DNA from: a virus
Reading direction: 5' to 3' (one strand)
Length of the DNA stretch: 22,615 nt
Virus record (IMG/VR): IMGVR_UViG_3300009182_003652
Span: 1 to 22,615 of that record
Position 1 is the first letter of the stretch. The number at the start of each line of letters is the position of its first letter. Positions 1-5,763 of this stretch are shown here, piece by piece. Under the pieces are notes generated by a model, which saw nothing but the letters and a program-made list of their open reading frames with translations, was not told the DNA's origin and ran no database searches. The translations under genes and the position numbers were made by a program.

Positions 1-3
1 AAA

Positions 4-354
4 ATGAAAAACTTTTTTAAAAATCTTTTTGCTAAACCCCAAGTTGTTGCCAGTCCCAAAACTCCAAAAGATCTGGCTACTGAGCGTAAAGAACCGTGGA
101 TTTCTGTACTAAACACTCATGTAAATCCAGACAATATTCGAAACGGGTTTTTTGAGCTTGATTGGAACGAGTATTTTGTGTTACAATTACGTACAGCAGG
201 CTACATTGGTGACACAGATGAGGCAATAGTCGATGCATGGTTCAGTGAACTGTGCAGGAATGTAGGGGCTGAGGAAAATATTGACATGTCCCGACGATCG
301 TCAGGATATGTGAATGTTAACAATCTAGGTAACGGCAAAACTGAGGTTTCATAA
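4..354 (+). CDS. Conserved phage protein of unknown function, 116 aa
   Basis: I do not recognise a function. The protein starts with a short basic and aromatic stretch (MKNFFKNLFAKP), then a polar linker to about residue 30. An apparently folded acidic domain follows, with the motif NIRNGFFELDWN near residues 44-55 and IDMSRRSSGYVNV near the C-terminus. There is no signal peptide, clear membrane segment or catalytic motif. The general look matches small unannotated proteins encoded next to the exonuclease in marine T4-like phages; that is recollection, not a search. The ATG is three bases from the window edge, so an upstream start cannot be excluded (the preceding codon AAA is in frame and open). 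Its stop overlaps the exonuclease start by one base (TAATG), so the two are probably translationally coupled. Confidence 0.75.
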   Translation: MKNFFKNLFAKPQVVASPKTPKDLATERKEPWISVLNTHVNPDNIRNGFFELDWNEYFVLQLRTAGYIGDTDEAIVDAWFSELCRNVGAEENIDMSRRSSGYVNVNNLGNGKTEVS

Positions 355-1343
355 TGTCAAAGACATATATATTGGTAGATACTGCAAATACTTTTTTTAG
401 AGCTCGATATGCGGTTCGAGGCAGTCTAGAAGATAAAATTGGTATGAGTATTAATACTGTGCTAGGCAGTGTTCGTAAGGCTTGGCGAGATTTTAAAGGT
501 GATCATGTTGTATTTTTTCTTGAAGGCCGAAGCTGGCGTAAGGATTTTTATGCTCCATATAAGCGACAACGTGCTGAAGGTCGAGCGGCGGCCAGTCCTA
601 GTGAACAAGAGGAAGAGCGAGTATTTTGGGAAACGTTTGATCAGTTTAAAGACTTTATCACCAATAAAACAAACTGCACAGTTTTGCAAAATCCTAGACT
701 TGAAGCGGATGATTTAATTGCAGGTTTTATTAAAAATCATCCCACCGACAATCACATAATTATCAGCACAGATGGAGATTTTGCACAATTGATTTCGCCA
801 AATGTTCGTCAATATAACGGTGTAATGCAAATTACGACTACGCATGAGGGCTACTTTGATGAAAAAGGCAAACGTGTGATTGACAAAAAAACTAACAAAG
901 AAAAGCCCGCACCTGATCCACAATGGTTGCTGTTTGAAAAATGTATGCGGGGGGATACTAGCGACAATGTGTTTAGTGCATTTCCAGGTGTGCGTGAAAA
1001 AGGCACAAAGAATAAAGTTGGTCTCCGAGAGGCCTTTGCAGATCGAGCAAGCAAAGGATATTCTTGGAACAACATGATGCTCCAGCGCTGGACTGATCAC
1101 GAAGGTGTTGAGCATCGAGTGTTAGATGATTACAACCGTAATGTGGTATTATGCGATTTATCAGCACAGCCTCAAGATATTAAAGATTTAATTGAGCAAG
1201 TAATTGCCAGTATAGAGGAAAAGAATATATCACAAGTGGGTGTAAGATTAATGAAATTTTGTGCAGAATTTGACATGCAAAAAATTAATGAACAAATTAA
1301 CAGTTATGTAGACCCATTAAATGCAAGGTATATTAAAGAATGA
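354..1343 (+). CDS. rnh: 5'-3' exonuclease / RNase H of the T4 Rnh-FEN family
   Basis: This is a structure-specific 5' nuclease, expected to remove RNA primers and 5' flaps during phage DNA replication using two metal ions. At 329 aa it is close to T4 RNase H. Visible metal-site residues are D9 in the N-terminal ILVDTAN motif, E57 in FFLEGRSWRKD, E117, D119 and D120 in LEADDLI, D140 and D142 in STDGDFAQL, and D201 and D204 in MRGDTSDNV. FPGVREKG at 210-217 then begins the helix-3-turn-helix DNA-binding segment. The basic WRKDFYAPYKRQR segment (61-73) is typical of the helical arch base. E57 stands where an Asp is usual, probably a subfamily feature. A GAGG ribosome site at 343-346 serves the ATG at 354. 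The start overlaps the gene before by one base, and the stop overlaps the next start as ATGA. Family assignment is firm; RNase H versus general flap exonuclease activity is not resolved. Confidence 0.93.
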   Translation: MSKTYILVDTANTFFRARYAVRGSLEDKIGMSINTVLGSVRKAWRDFKGDHVVFFLEGRSWRKDFYAPYKRQRAEGRAAASPSEQEEERVFWETFDQFKDFITNKTNCTVLQNPRLEADDLIAGFIKNHPTDNHIIISTDGDFAQLISPNVRQYNGVMQITTTHEGYFDEKGKRVIDKKTNKEKPAPDPQWLLFEKCMRGDTSDNVFSAFPGVREKGTKNKVGLREAFADRASKGYSWNNMMLQRWTDHEGVEHRVLDDYNRNVVLCDLSAQPQDIKDLIEQVIASIEEKNISQVGVRLMKFCAEFDMQKINEQINSYVDPLNARYIKE

Positions 1344-1825
1344 ATTCAACTGCAAAAATTTTAATTCCAGATAAAGAATGGCTGATTAAAGATAGTTTTG
1401 GTAAAATTGCCAGTGTGGCTAAATTTAAAAAGGGCTATCTGGTATTGTGCAATGGCAAATCGATTGCTTTTAAAAATTTAGCCGAAGTCAAGGCTGCTGT
1501 AGGTATTGCATTTTTTGAAGAATCAATCAAAGATCATAAACGAGAGGATTTTCCCAATTACAATATCTATGGATACCCGTGCAAAAATAAACCTTTTGAG
1601 CCTTTATACAACGTTCAAAAGAAGCTGCCCCTATACATAAAACGCACCAAAAGCAAAAGTCAGCATTGCGCTGGTCATTATATCATTAAATTTAGAAAAG
1701 GTTGGGTTAAAAGTTTTTGTCCCAAGCTAATCACATTAGAACGATATCCCTTTCAAGGTCCGTGGAAAACTGAAGAAGAATCAAGACAAGCATTAAAAAA
1801 GGCCAATCAGTTATGCGACAATTGA
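1340..1825 (+). CDS. Conserved phage protein of unknown function, 161 aa
   Basis: No function recognised. It is a basic protein with many Lys residues. The N-terminal third looks like a small beta-rich unit (DKEWLIKDSFGKIASVAKFKKGYLVL). The second half carries a motif-rich stretch: YGYPCKNKPFEPLYNVQKKLPLYIKR near 73-98, then SQHCAGHYIIKF and FCPKLITLERYPFQGPWKTEEE. The Cys and His residues (C77, and the QHCAGH and FCP motifs) could bind metal but do not form a recognisable zinc-finger spacing. The YPFQGPWKTEEEA-like ending resembles a conserved tail I associate with unannotated marine T4-like phage proteins. It starts on an ATGA overlap with the exonuclease stop, so it is very likely co-transcribed and coupled with it. 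A role near nucleic acid is only a guess from its charge and neighbours. Confidence 0.8.
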   Translation: MNSTAKILIPDKEWLIKDSFGKIASVAKFKKGYLVLCNGKSIAFKNLAEVKAAVGIAFFEESIKDHKREDFPNYNIYGYPCKNKPFEPLYNVQKKLPLYIKRTKSKSQHCAGHYIIKFRKGWVKSFCPKLITLERYPFQGPWKTEEESRQALKKANQLCDN

Positions 1826-2028
1826 ACACACTGCCCATAGAAAATTTTTTGGACAAGGCTAGAATCGCTATTAAAAGTAATCAAAAAACGATAACAATGG
1901 ATATTAAAGAAGTGGCTGATTTACAAAATAGTCTTGCAGTGGTAATGACTAGATTAAGTGGCGAATTAGATCAACAGACTGCAAAATCTGATCCTATTAC
2001 AATTAAAATGACAGGTGGAACTTTTTAA
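1813..2028 (+). CDS. Small conserved phage protein, 71 aa
   Basis: No function recognised. The protein is predicted mostly helical in its first 55 residues. A central segment (IKEVADLQNSLAVVMTRLSGELDQQ) has regular hydrophobic spacing that could form a short coiled coil or helical hairpin. It ends in a short beta-like tail, ITIKMTGGTF. It overlaps the preceding gene by 13 bases in another frame. An AAGG sequence about ten bases before the ATG serves as a weak ribosome site. It is too short for a detailed family call, but the overlap, the start signal and protein-like composition support a real gene. Confidence 0.68.
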   Translation: MRQLNTLPIENFLDKARIAIKSNQKTITMDIKEVADLQNSLAVVMTRLSGELDQQTAKSDPITIKMTGGTF

Positions 2029-2035
2029 TTCTTGG

Positions 2036-2043
2036 AATAAATA
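2036..2043 (+). promoter_or_regulatory. Possible T4-type late promoter (AATAAATA)
   Basis: The octamer AATAAATA fits the relaxed late motif NATAAATA known for T4-like cyanophages and differs from the T4 consensus TATAAATA only at its first base. It falls in one of the few non-coding gaps on this strand. Start of transcription would be near 2049, giving a roughly 19-base leader that contains the GGAG ribosome site of the next gene. The octamer is AT-rich, so chance occurrence is a real alternative. Confidence 0.35.
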
Positions 2044-2067
2044 CATGCTTAACGGAGCGTGTACTCA

Positions 2068-2367
2068 ATGTCAAGGCCTAAACCCACTGTGTTATTAGAA
2101 ATAACTAACAAAAAAACATACAAAACTGAACAGGTATTGGACGCAGATGCCATTTGGGCAGTATTTTATCAAGATAAACCTATCAATTTAAAAACCAGTA
2201 GCATTGTAGCTCAAAAAGTTGGACCAAAATATAAAAAAATAAGTTTTAGCAATCCAGGTCATGCGTTCAATCTTGCAGAAAAACTCAATAAAATTTTTTG
2301 CTCTACAGATTTTTCTGTCTACAAATTGGTTACTGGAGAAAAGATGACCAATGAATCAGAAAGTTGA
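2068..2367 (+). CDS. Conserved phage protein of unknown function, 99 aa
   Basis: I recognise the pattern (MSRPKPTVLLE, then TYKTEQVLDADAIWAVFYQDKPINLK, then GPKYKKISFSNPGHAFNLAEKLNKIF) as one seen in unannotated small proteins of marine T4-like phages, but no function is known to me. It looks like a compact alpha/beta protein with no membrane segment. The start was set at the ATG at 2068 because GGAG at 2054-2057 is ten bases upstream. The in-frame GTG at 2059 would lie one base after that site and is unlikely. A late-type octamer at 2036-2043 may drive it. Its 3' end overlaps the next gene by 17 bases in a different frame. Confidence 0.8.
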   Translation: MSRPKPTVLLEITNKKTYKTEQVLDADAIWAVFYQDKPINLKTSSIVAQKVGPKYKKISFSNPGHAFNLAEKLNKIFCSTDFSVYKLVTGEKMTNESES

Positions 2368-2740
2368 ACTAACACGTTATGTGGCAAATCAATGCCAGTT
2401 GCCTACTGATGATGATTCCATCAAACATTATTTAATACAATGGTGGCTCAACCCTAGAGTAAAAATATCAGGAGGCCTTAGACTGACTGATGAAGGATTT
2501 GATCGAGTTTCAGAACATGTCAAAAGACATCGGGTAATCATTGACGAACCCATAGCGTACACTAACAAGGTCATCATTTGGTTGGATAATTATATTGATA
2601 GTCCATGGTACGTGACTGATAAGGAAATTTTTGTATTCAGCGAACGCATGGCTGTACAACTAGTGCTATTTTCTGGTAATATAGCCAGATATTCTGAAAT
2701 TAAAGCCAATACTGCTCGTTGCAAACTTGACAATATATAG
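2351..2740 (+). CDS. Conserved phage protein of unknown function, 129 aa
   Basis: No function recognised. Visible motifs are NPRVKISGGLRLTDEGFDRV near residues 35-54, a basic helix (EHVKRHRVII), and the C-terminal block FSERMAVQLVLFSGNIARY. The GGLRLTDEGF motif resembles a turn before a winged-helix-like segment, but this is weak. The ATG at 2351 overlaps the previous gene by 17 bases, and a GGAG sits about 12 bases upstream. The last codons and the stop (TAG at 2738-2740) lie inside the promoter of the MoxR gene: its -35 box is within this coding sequence and the stop is in the spacer. Confidence 0.78.
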   Translation: MNQKVELTRYVANQCQLPTDDDSIKHYLIQWWLNPRVKISGGLRLTDEGFDRVSEHVKRHRVIIDEPIAYTNKVIIWLDNYIDSPWYVTDKEIFVFSERMAVQLVLFSGNIARYSEIKANTARCKLDNI

Positions 2741-2755
2741 ATTTTGCTGTATAAT
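2727..2755 (+). promoter_or_regulatory. Perfect sigma-70 promoter before the MoxR gene
   Basis: TTGACA at 2727-2732 and TATAAT at 2750-2755 are separated by exactly 17 bases, and TG at 2748-2749 gives an extended -10. Both hexamers are the full bacterial consensus. Transcription should start near 2762, giving a leader of about 48 bases before the ATG at 2810. This points to host RNA polymerase with its housekeeping sigma factor, as in early phage transcription. Confidence 0.85.
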
Positions 2756-2762
2756 TTAGACA

Positions 2763-2788
2763 TACTGTAGTGCACAGTGCCTACAGTA
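2763..2788 (+). promoter_or_regulatory. Dyad at the MoxR transcription start: operator or 5' mRNA hairpin
   Basis: TACTGTAG (2763-2770) is the exact reverse complement of CTACAGTA (2781-2788). The inner bases GC...GC continue the symmetry, with one bulged T at 2771. The element begins at about +2 of the predicted transcript. At the DNA level it lies where a repressor would block a strong promoter. In RNA it would be a 5' stem-loop ending before the ribosome site (AGAAAG, 2797-2802). The half-sites resemble those of E. coli LexA (TACTG/CAGTA), but their spacing is 16 rather than 10 bases. No protein can be assigned. Confidence 0.55.
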
Positions 2789-2809
2789 AATCTTTTAGAA
2801 AGCACTAAA

Positions 2810-3889
2810 ATGGCAGAGCAAACCAACACTAATCGTACTGTTACACCTAACGACGCTAAACGCAGTCTTCGTAAGTGTATCAAAATTAAACGCCCCGTGT
2901 TCATGTGGGGGCCTCCAGGTATTGGCAAAAGTGATATTGTAAAACAAATTGGGGACGAAACAGATCGTGAAGTGATCGACGTTCGCCTGTCTCTTTGGGA
3001 ACCTACTGACATCAAGGGCATCCCTTATTACAACAGTACCGAAAACACAATGACTTGGGCTCCTCCGGCAGAACTGCCAACTGATCCTGAATCTACTGCT
3101 ATCCTATTCCTGGACGAATTAAACAGTGCAGCGCCTGCCACGCAGGCAGCGGCTTTCCAGCTGGTTTTGAATCGTCGAGTGGGTACATACATTCTACCTA
3201 AAGGTGTAAGTATTGTGGCTGCTGGCAATCGAGAAGCAGATAAAGGTGTTACATACCGGATGCCTAGCCCTCTAGCTAATCGATTTGTTCATATTGAGTT
3301 AAAAACTGATTATGACGACTGGTTACAATGGGCTACTACTAACCACATTCATGAGCAAGTGGTTGGCTACATTGGTTTTTGCAAACAGGATCTTTACGAT
3401 TTTGATCCAAAAAGTTCCAGCCGTGCATTTGCAACGCCACGTTCTTGGTCATTTGTCAGCGAACTGCTCATGGATGATGATCTGCCAGAAGGCACGTTGA
3501 CTGATTTGGTTGCTGGAGCAATTGGAGAAGGATTGGCCATCAAGTTTATGGCACATCGTCGTGTTGCTAAACAAATGCCCAATCCCTCTGACATCCTGTC
3601 AGGCAAAGTGGAAAAATGTAACATTAAAGAAATTTCTGCAATGTATACCTTGACCACTAGTCTGTGTTACGAACTACAGGCAGCCGATCAACAGAAAGTT
3701 AAGAATTGGGACGAAATGGCAGACCATTTCTTTAAATTTATGATGGACAATTTTCCAACTGAATTAGTGGTAATGGGTGCGAAAGTATCAATGACTACAT
3801 ATCAGTTACCGTTTGACACTACCAAGTTGAAAAACTTTGATCAGTTTTATGAAAAATACGGTAAGTTAATTACTATGGCTATGGAATAA
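2810..3889 (+). CDS. MoxR-type AAA+ ATPase
   Basis: This is an AAA+ ATPase of the MoxR/RavA group, which act as hexameric chaperones working with VWA-domain partners. Counting from the ATG at 2810 (359 aa): Walker A GPPGIGKS at 34-41, a substrate-loop region LSLWEPTDIKGIPYY (60-74), Walker B ILFLDELN at 98-105, sensor-1 asparagine in VAAGN (N140), and the arginine-finger-type PSPLANRF (152-159, R158). The C-terminal half is a helical lid with no extra domain. A GTG at 2777 would add 11 residues but lies inside the leader hairpin and close to the predicted RNA start, so the ATG with weak ribosome site AGAAAG is preferred. The next gene encodes the metallopeptidase/VWA protein, the expected partner. 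The target in the phage cycle is not known; virion or enzyme-complex maturation is a possibility only. Confidence 0.9.
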   Translation: MAEQTNTNRTVTPNDAKRSLRKCIKIKRPVFMWGPPGIGKSDIVKQIGDETDREVIDVRLSLWEPTDIKGIPYYNSTENTMTWAPPAELPTDPESTAILFLDELNSAAPATQAAAFQLVLNRRVGTYILPKGVSIVAAGNREADKGVTYRMPSPLANRFVHIELKTDYDDWLQWATTNHIHEQVVGYIGFCKQDLYDFDPKSSSRAFATPRSWSFVSELLMDDDLPEGTLTDLVAGAIGEGLAIKFMAHRRVAKQMPNPSDILSGKVEKCNIKEISAMYTLTTSLCYELQAADQQKVKNWDEMADHFFKFMMDNFPTELVVMGAKVSMTTYQLPFDTTKLKNFDQFYEKYGKLITMAME

Positions 3890-3908
3890 AAAGAAAATAT
3901 TTTCTTTT
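3889..3908 (+). promoter_or_regulatory. AT-only palindrome abutting the VWA promoter, possible UP element
   Basis: AAAAGAAAAT is followed directly by its exact reverse complement ATTTTCTTTT, ending one base before the -35 box. Position and A/T-tract composition match a promoter UP element, contacted by the RNA polymerase alpha subunit. It has no loop and few GC pairs, and the T-run is part of the palindrome, so an efficient intrinsic terminator for the MoxR transcript is unlikely. Confidence 0.45.
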
Positions 3909-3909
3909 A

Positions 3910-3938
3910 TTGACAGAACTCATAACTTAATGTATAAT
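3910..3938 (+). promoter_or_regulatory. Perfect sigma-70 promoter before the VWA gene
   Basis: TTGACA at 3910-3915 and TATAAT at 3933-3938 have a 17-base spacer and a TG directly before the -10 (3931-3932). This is the same arrangement as the MoxR promoter, although the spacer sequences differ. Transcription would start near 3945, giving a short leader of about 16 bases that contains AGAGG (3951-3955) five bases before the ATG. Confidence 0.85.
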
Positions 3939-3945
3939 ATAATTT

Positions 3946-3961
3946 TAATTAGAGGTAATTA
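3946..3961 (+). promoter_or_regulatory. TAATTA-GAGG-TAATTA: ribosome site between two repeats
   Basis: The core of the ribosome-binding site (GAGG, 3952-3955) is flanked by two copies of TAATTA (3946-3951 and 3956-3961), each self-complementary. They could pair as a six-base A-U stem that presents GAGG in a four-base loop. The stem is weak, and the last A is the first base of the start codon, so it may be only AT-rich chance. Confidence 0.3.
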
Positions 3962-5235
3962 TGTCTTCTAAAACATCCACAGCTAACAAAAAACTGTACC
4001 AGTCCAAACAAAGACAGTTCACATCAGATCAAAAAAATAAGATTGTGGAAAAATTAGTTGCCACTCGAGTTAAACTATTATTGCGGCATCCATTTTTTGG
4101 CAACATGGCAACTCGAATGAAATTGATTGATGCCACTGAATGGTGCAATACACTAGCCACCGACGGTCGAAATTTTTATTACAACAACGACTTTGTAAAC
4201 GAACTCACTCCTGCACAATGCGAGTTTGGTTTTGCTCACGAAATTTTACACAATGTGTTTGATCACATGGGACGCCGTAACGGTAGAGATCCACAACTTT
4301 CAAATATTGCAGCCGACTATGCAGTTAATCAAATTTTGAAAGACGAACGAATTGGTGAGATTCCGGCAATCATTCAAATTTATCAAAATGACAAATATCG
4401 TGGTAAAAGTTACGAAGAAATCTATGCTGATATTTACGAAAAAGCAGATAAAATTGACATAGCCTCGCTGGGTGAATTGCTTGATGATCACTTGGACGGT
4501 GATGATGAGGGCAACGGAGCTCAAGACGGAAAAGAAATTGACGGCAATGGTAAGGGGCGGCCTAAACTCACCGACGAAGAAAAGAAACAGATCCGCGATG
4601 AGATAAAAGAAGCAATGGTAGCGGCTGCACAAGCAGCAGGTGCTGGCAAAATCCCATCAGGAATCAAACGTTTGATTAGCGACTTCACTGAACCTAAAAT
4701 GGACTGGCGCCAAATTCTGCGTATGAATATCCAAAGCATCTTTAAAAGCAATTTTAGTTTTAGTCGACCCAATCGTAAGAGTCAGCATTGCGGCGCAATC
4801 CTGCCAGGCATGATGAATGAAGAAACTATTGACGTGTCTGTTGCAATTGATATGAGTGGTAGTATTTCTGACACGCAGGCTCGCGAATTTATTAGTGAAG
4901 TCAAAGGAATTATGGACGAATACAAGGATTTTAAATTAGATCTTTGGTGTTTTGATACCCAAGTTTATAATTATGCTAAATTTACAGGCGACACCGCTGA
5001 TGAAATTATGACTTATGAAGTTAACGGAGGTGGTGGAACTGATTTTGAGGTCAATTGGAAATTTATGAAAGACAATGATATCAATCCCAAGAAATTTATC
5101 ATGTTCACAGATGGGTATCCATACGGTAGCTGGGGTGACGAAGATTACTGTGATACATTGTTTGTAATCCACGGTAATGATACCATCGTTGCTCCATTTG
5201 GACAAACTGCCTATTTTACATTATTGGCTGATTAA
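3961..5235 (+). CDS. Putative metallopeptidase with C-terminal VWA domain (MoxR partner)
   Basis: A two-domain protein of 424 aa. The N-terminal part resembles the DUF2201-type putative metallopeptidase domain: H93, E94, H97 and H102 in HEILHNVFDHMGRR form an HExxH zinc motif with a likely third ligand, followed by NIAADYAVNQIL (115-126). An acidic low-complexity linker (175-200) and a Lys/Glu/Ala helix (203-228) separate it from a von Willebrand A-like domain. That domain has a complete metal site: D297-x-S299-x-S301 in AIDMSGSIS, T360-D361 in GGGGTDF, and D384 in MFTDG. Such proteins pair with MoxR ATPases, and here the ATPase gene is directly upstream. It has a strong ribosome site, AGAGG. 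It is probably cytoplasmic, since no signal peptide is seen. Whether it cleaves anything is unknown, but the catalytic residues are intact. Confidence 0.88.
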   Translation: MSSKTSTANKKLYQSKQRQFTSDQKNKIVEKLVATRVKLLLRHPFFGNMATRMKLIDATEWCNTLATDGRNFYYNNDFVNELTPAQCEFGFAHEILHNVFDHMGRRNGRDPQLSNIAADYAVNQILKDERIGEIPAIIQIYQNDKYRGKSYEEIYADIYEKADKIDIASLGELLDDHLDGDDEGNGAQDGKEIDGNGKGRPKLTDEEKKQIRDEIKEAMVAAAQAAGAGKIPSGIKRLISDFTEPKMDWRQILRMNIQSIFKSNFSFSRPNRKSQHCGAILPGMMNEETIDVSVAIDMSGSISDTQAREFISEVKGIMDEYKDFKLDLWCFDTQVYNYAKFTGDTADEIMTYEVNGGGGTDFEVNWKFMKDNDINPKKFIMFTDGYPYGSWGDEDYCDTLFVIHGNDTIVAPFGQTAYFTLLAD

Positions 5236-5237
5236 TT

Positions 5238-5519
5238 GTGGCATTGAATCGCGGTCAAGCTAATCCATTGGGGATACTAAATTTAAGAAAATTAGGGTTT
5301 ATCCCTGATCATTTTTCAAAAATTAAGGTAAAATCATCTGATATCAAATTATTAACTCAGTGGATTAACTATAACTTAAATAGTAGGTATGCAATTAAAA
5401 AAGCCTACGATATCAACTTTCAAAATAAGAATTTAGTTGAAACATTTGAAATTGGAATGGAAGATCCTTCCGAAATTACTATGTTAATTTTAGGATGTCC
5501 TCATTTACATAACATATAA
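5238..5519 (+). CDS. Conserved phage protein of unknown function, 93 aa
   Basis: No function recognised. The protein begins MALNRGQANPLGILNLRKLGFIP, then has helical segments (SDIKLLTQWINYNLNSRYAIKKAYDI) and ends in EDPSEITMLILGCPHLHNI. A GTG codon was chosen as start because no ATG occurs before the last quarter of the frame. It lies two bases after the VWA stop, and the resulting N-terminus looks natural. No good ribosome site precedes it, so translation probably depends on ribosomes finishing the VWA gene. It is likely to share the VWA transcript. Confidence 0.68.
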   Translation: MALNRGQANPLGILNLRKLGFIPDHFSKIKVKSSDIKLLTQWINYNLNSRYAIKKAYDINFQNKNLVETFEIGMEDPSEITMLILGCPHLHNI

Positions 5520-5529
5520 AGGAAAAAAA

Positions 5530-5751
5530 ATGAACGAAGAAACTCAACAATCTGTAGAAGATACTACACAGCCTGCCGCTCCTCAACTCAGCATCCAAGA
5601 TTTGCAAAATCTCCGTGCAGTGATCGATTTAGCAGTACGTCGCGGGGCATTTGGCGCCTCCGAGGTCAGCTCAGTTGGTCAAGTTTTTGATCGTCTTAAC
5701 ACATTTTTAACCGCAATTGCCCCGCAAGTTGATTCCGCTACTGGTCAATAA
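5530..5751 (+). CDS. Small conserved phage protein, 73 aa
   Basis: No function recognised. A polar, Gln/Thr-rich tail of about 18 residues is followed by a predicted helical domain (LSIQDLQNLRAVIDLAVRRGAFGASEVSSVGQVFDRLNTFLTAI). The RRGAF and VGQVFDRL motifs recall a small helical family common in T4-like marine phages, whose role I do not know. A strong ribosome site, AAAGGA at 5518-5523, is six bases from the ATG. It is acidic, with no membrane segment. Confidence 0.76.
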   Translation: MNEETQQSVEDTTQPAAPQLSIQDLQNLRAVIDLAVRRGAFGASEVSSVGQVFDRLNTFLTAIAPQVDSATGQ

Positions 5752-5763
5752 TAAGGTCATAAT

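Noticed and set aside
2059-2067. GTG start at 2059 for the 99-aa protein
   Set aside because: The GGAG ribosome site is one base upstream, too close. The ATG at 2068 has proper spacing.
2763-2788. LexA/SOS box
   Set aside because: The half-sites TACTG and CAGTA are right, but they are 16 bases apart instead of the 10 required by E. coli-type LexA. Kept as an unassigned dyad.
2777-2809. GTG start at 2777 for the MoxR gene
   Set aside because: It lies within the predicted leader hairpin, only about 15 bases from the predicted RNA start and without a ribosome site. The ATG at 2810 is preferred.
3889-3908. Intrinsic terminator after the MoxR gene
   Set aside because: The palindrome has no loop, only two G-C pairs and no separate U-run. 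It fits an UP element of the following promoter better.
1661-4795. Shared 13-base word AGTCAGCATTGCG in the 161-aa gene and the VWA gene (both encode SQHC)
   Set aside because: A few shared 13-mers are expected by chance in 22 kb, and the flanking sequences are unrelated.
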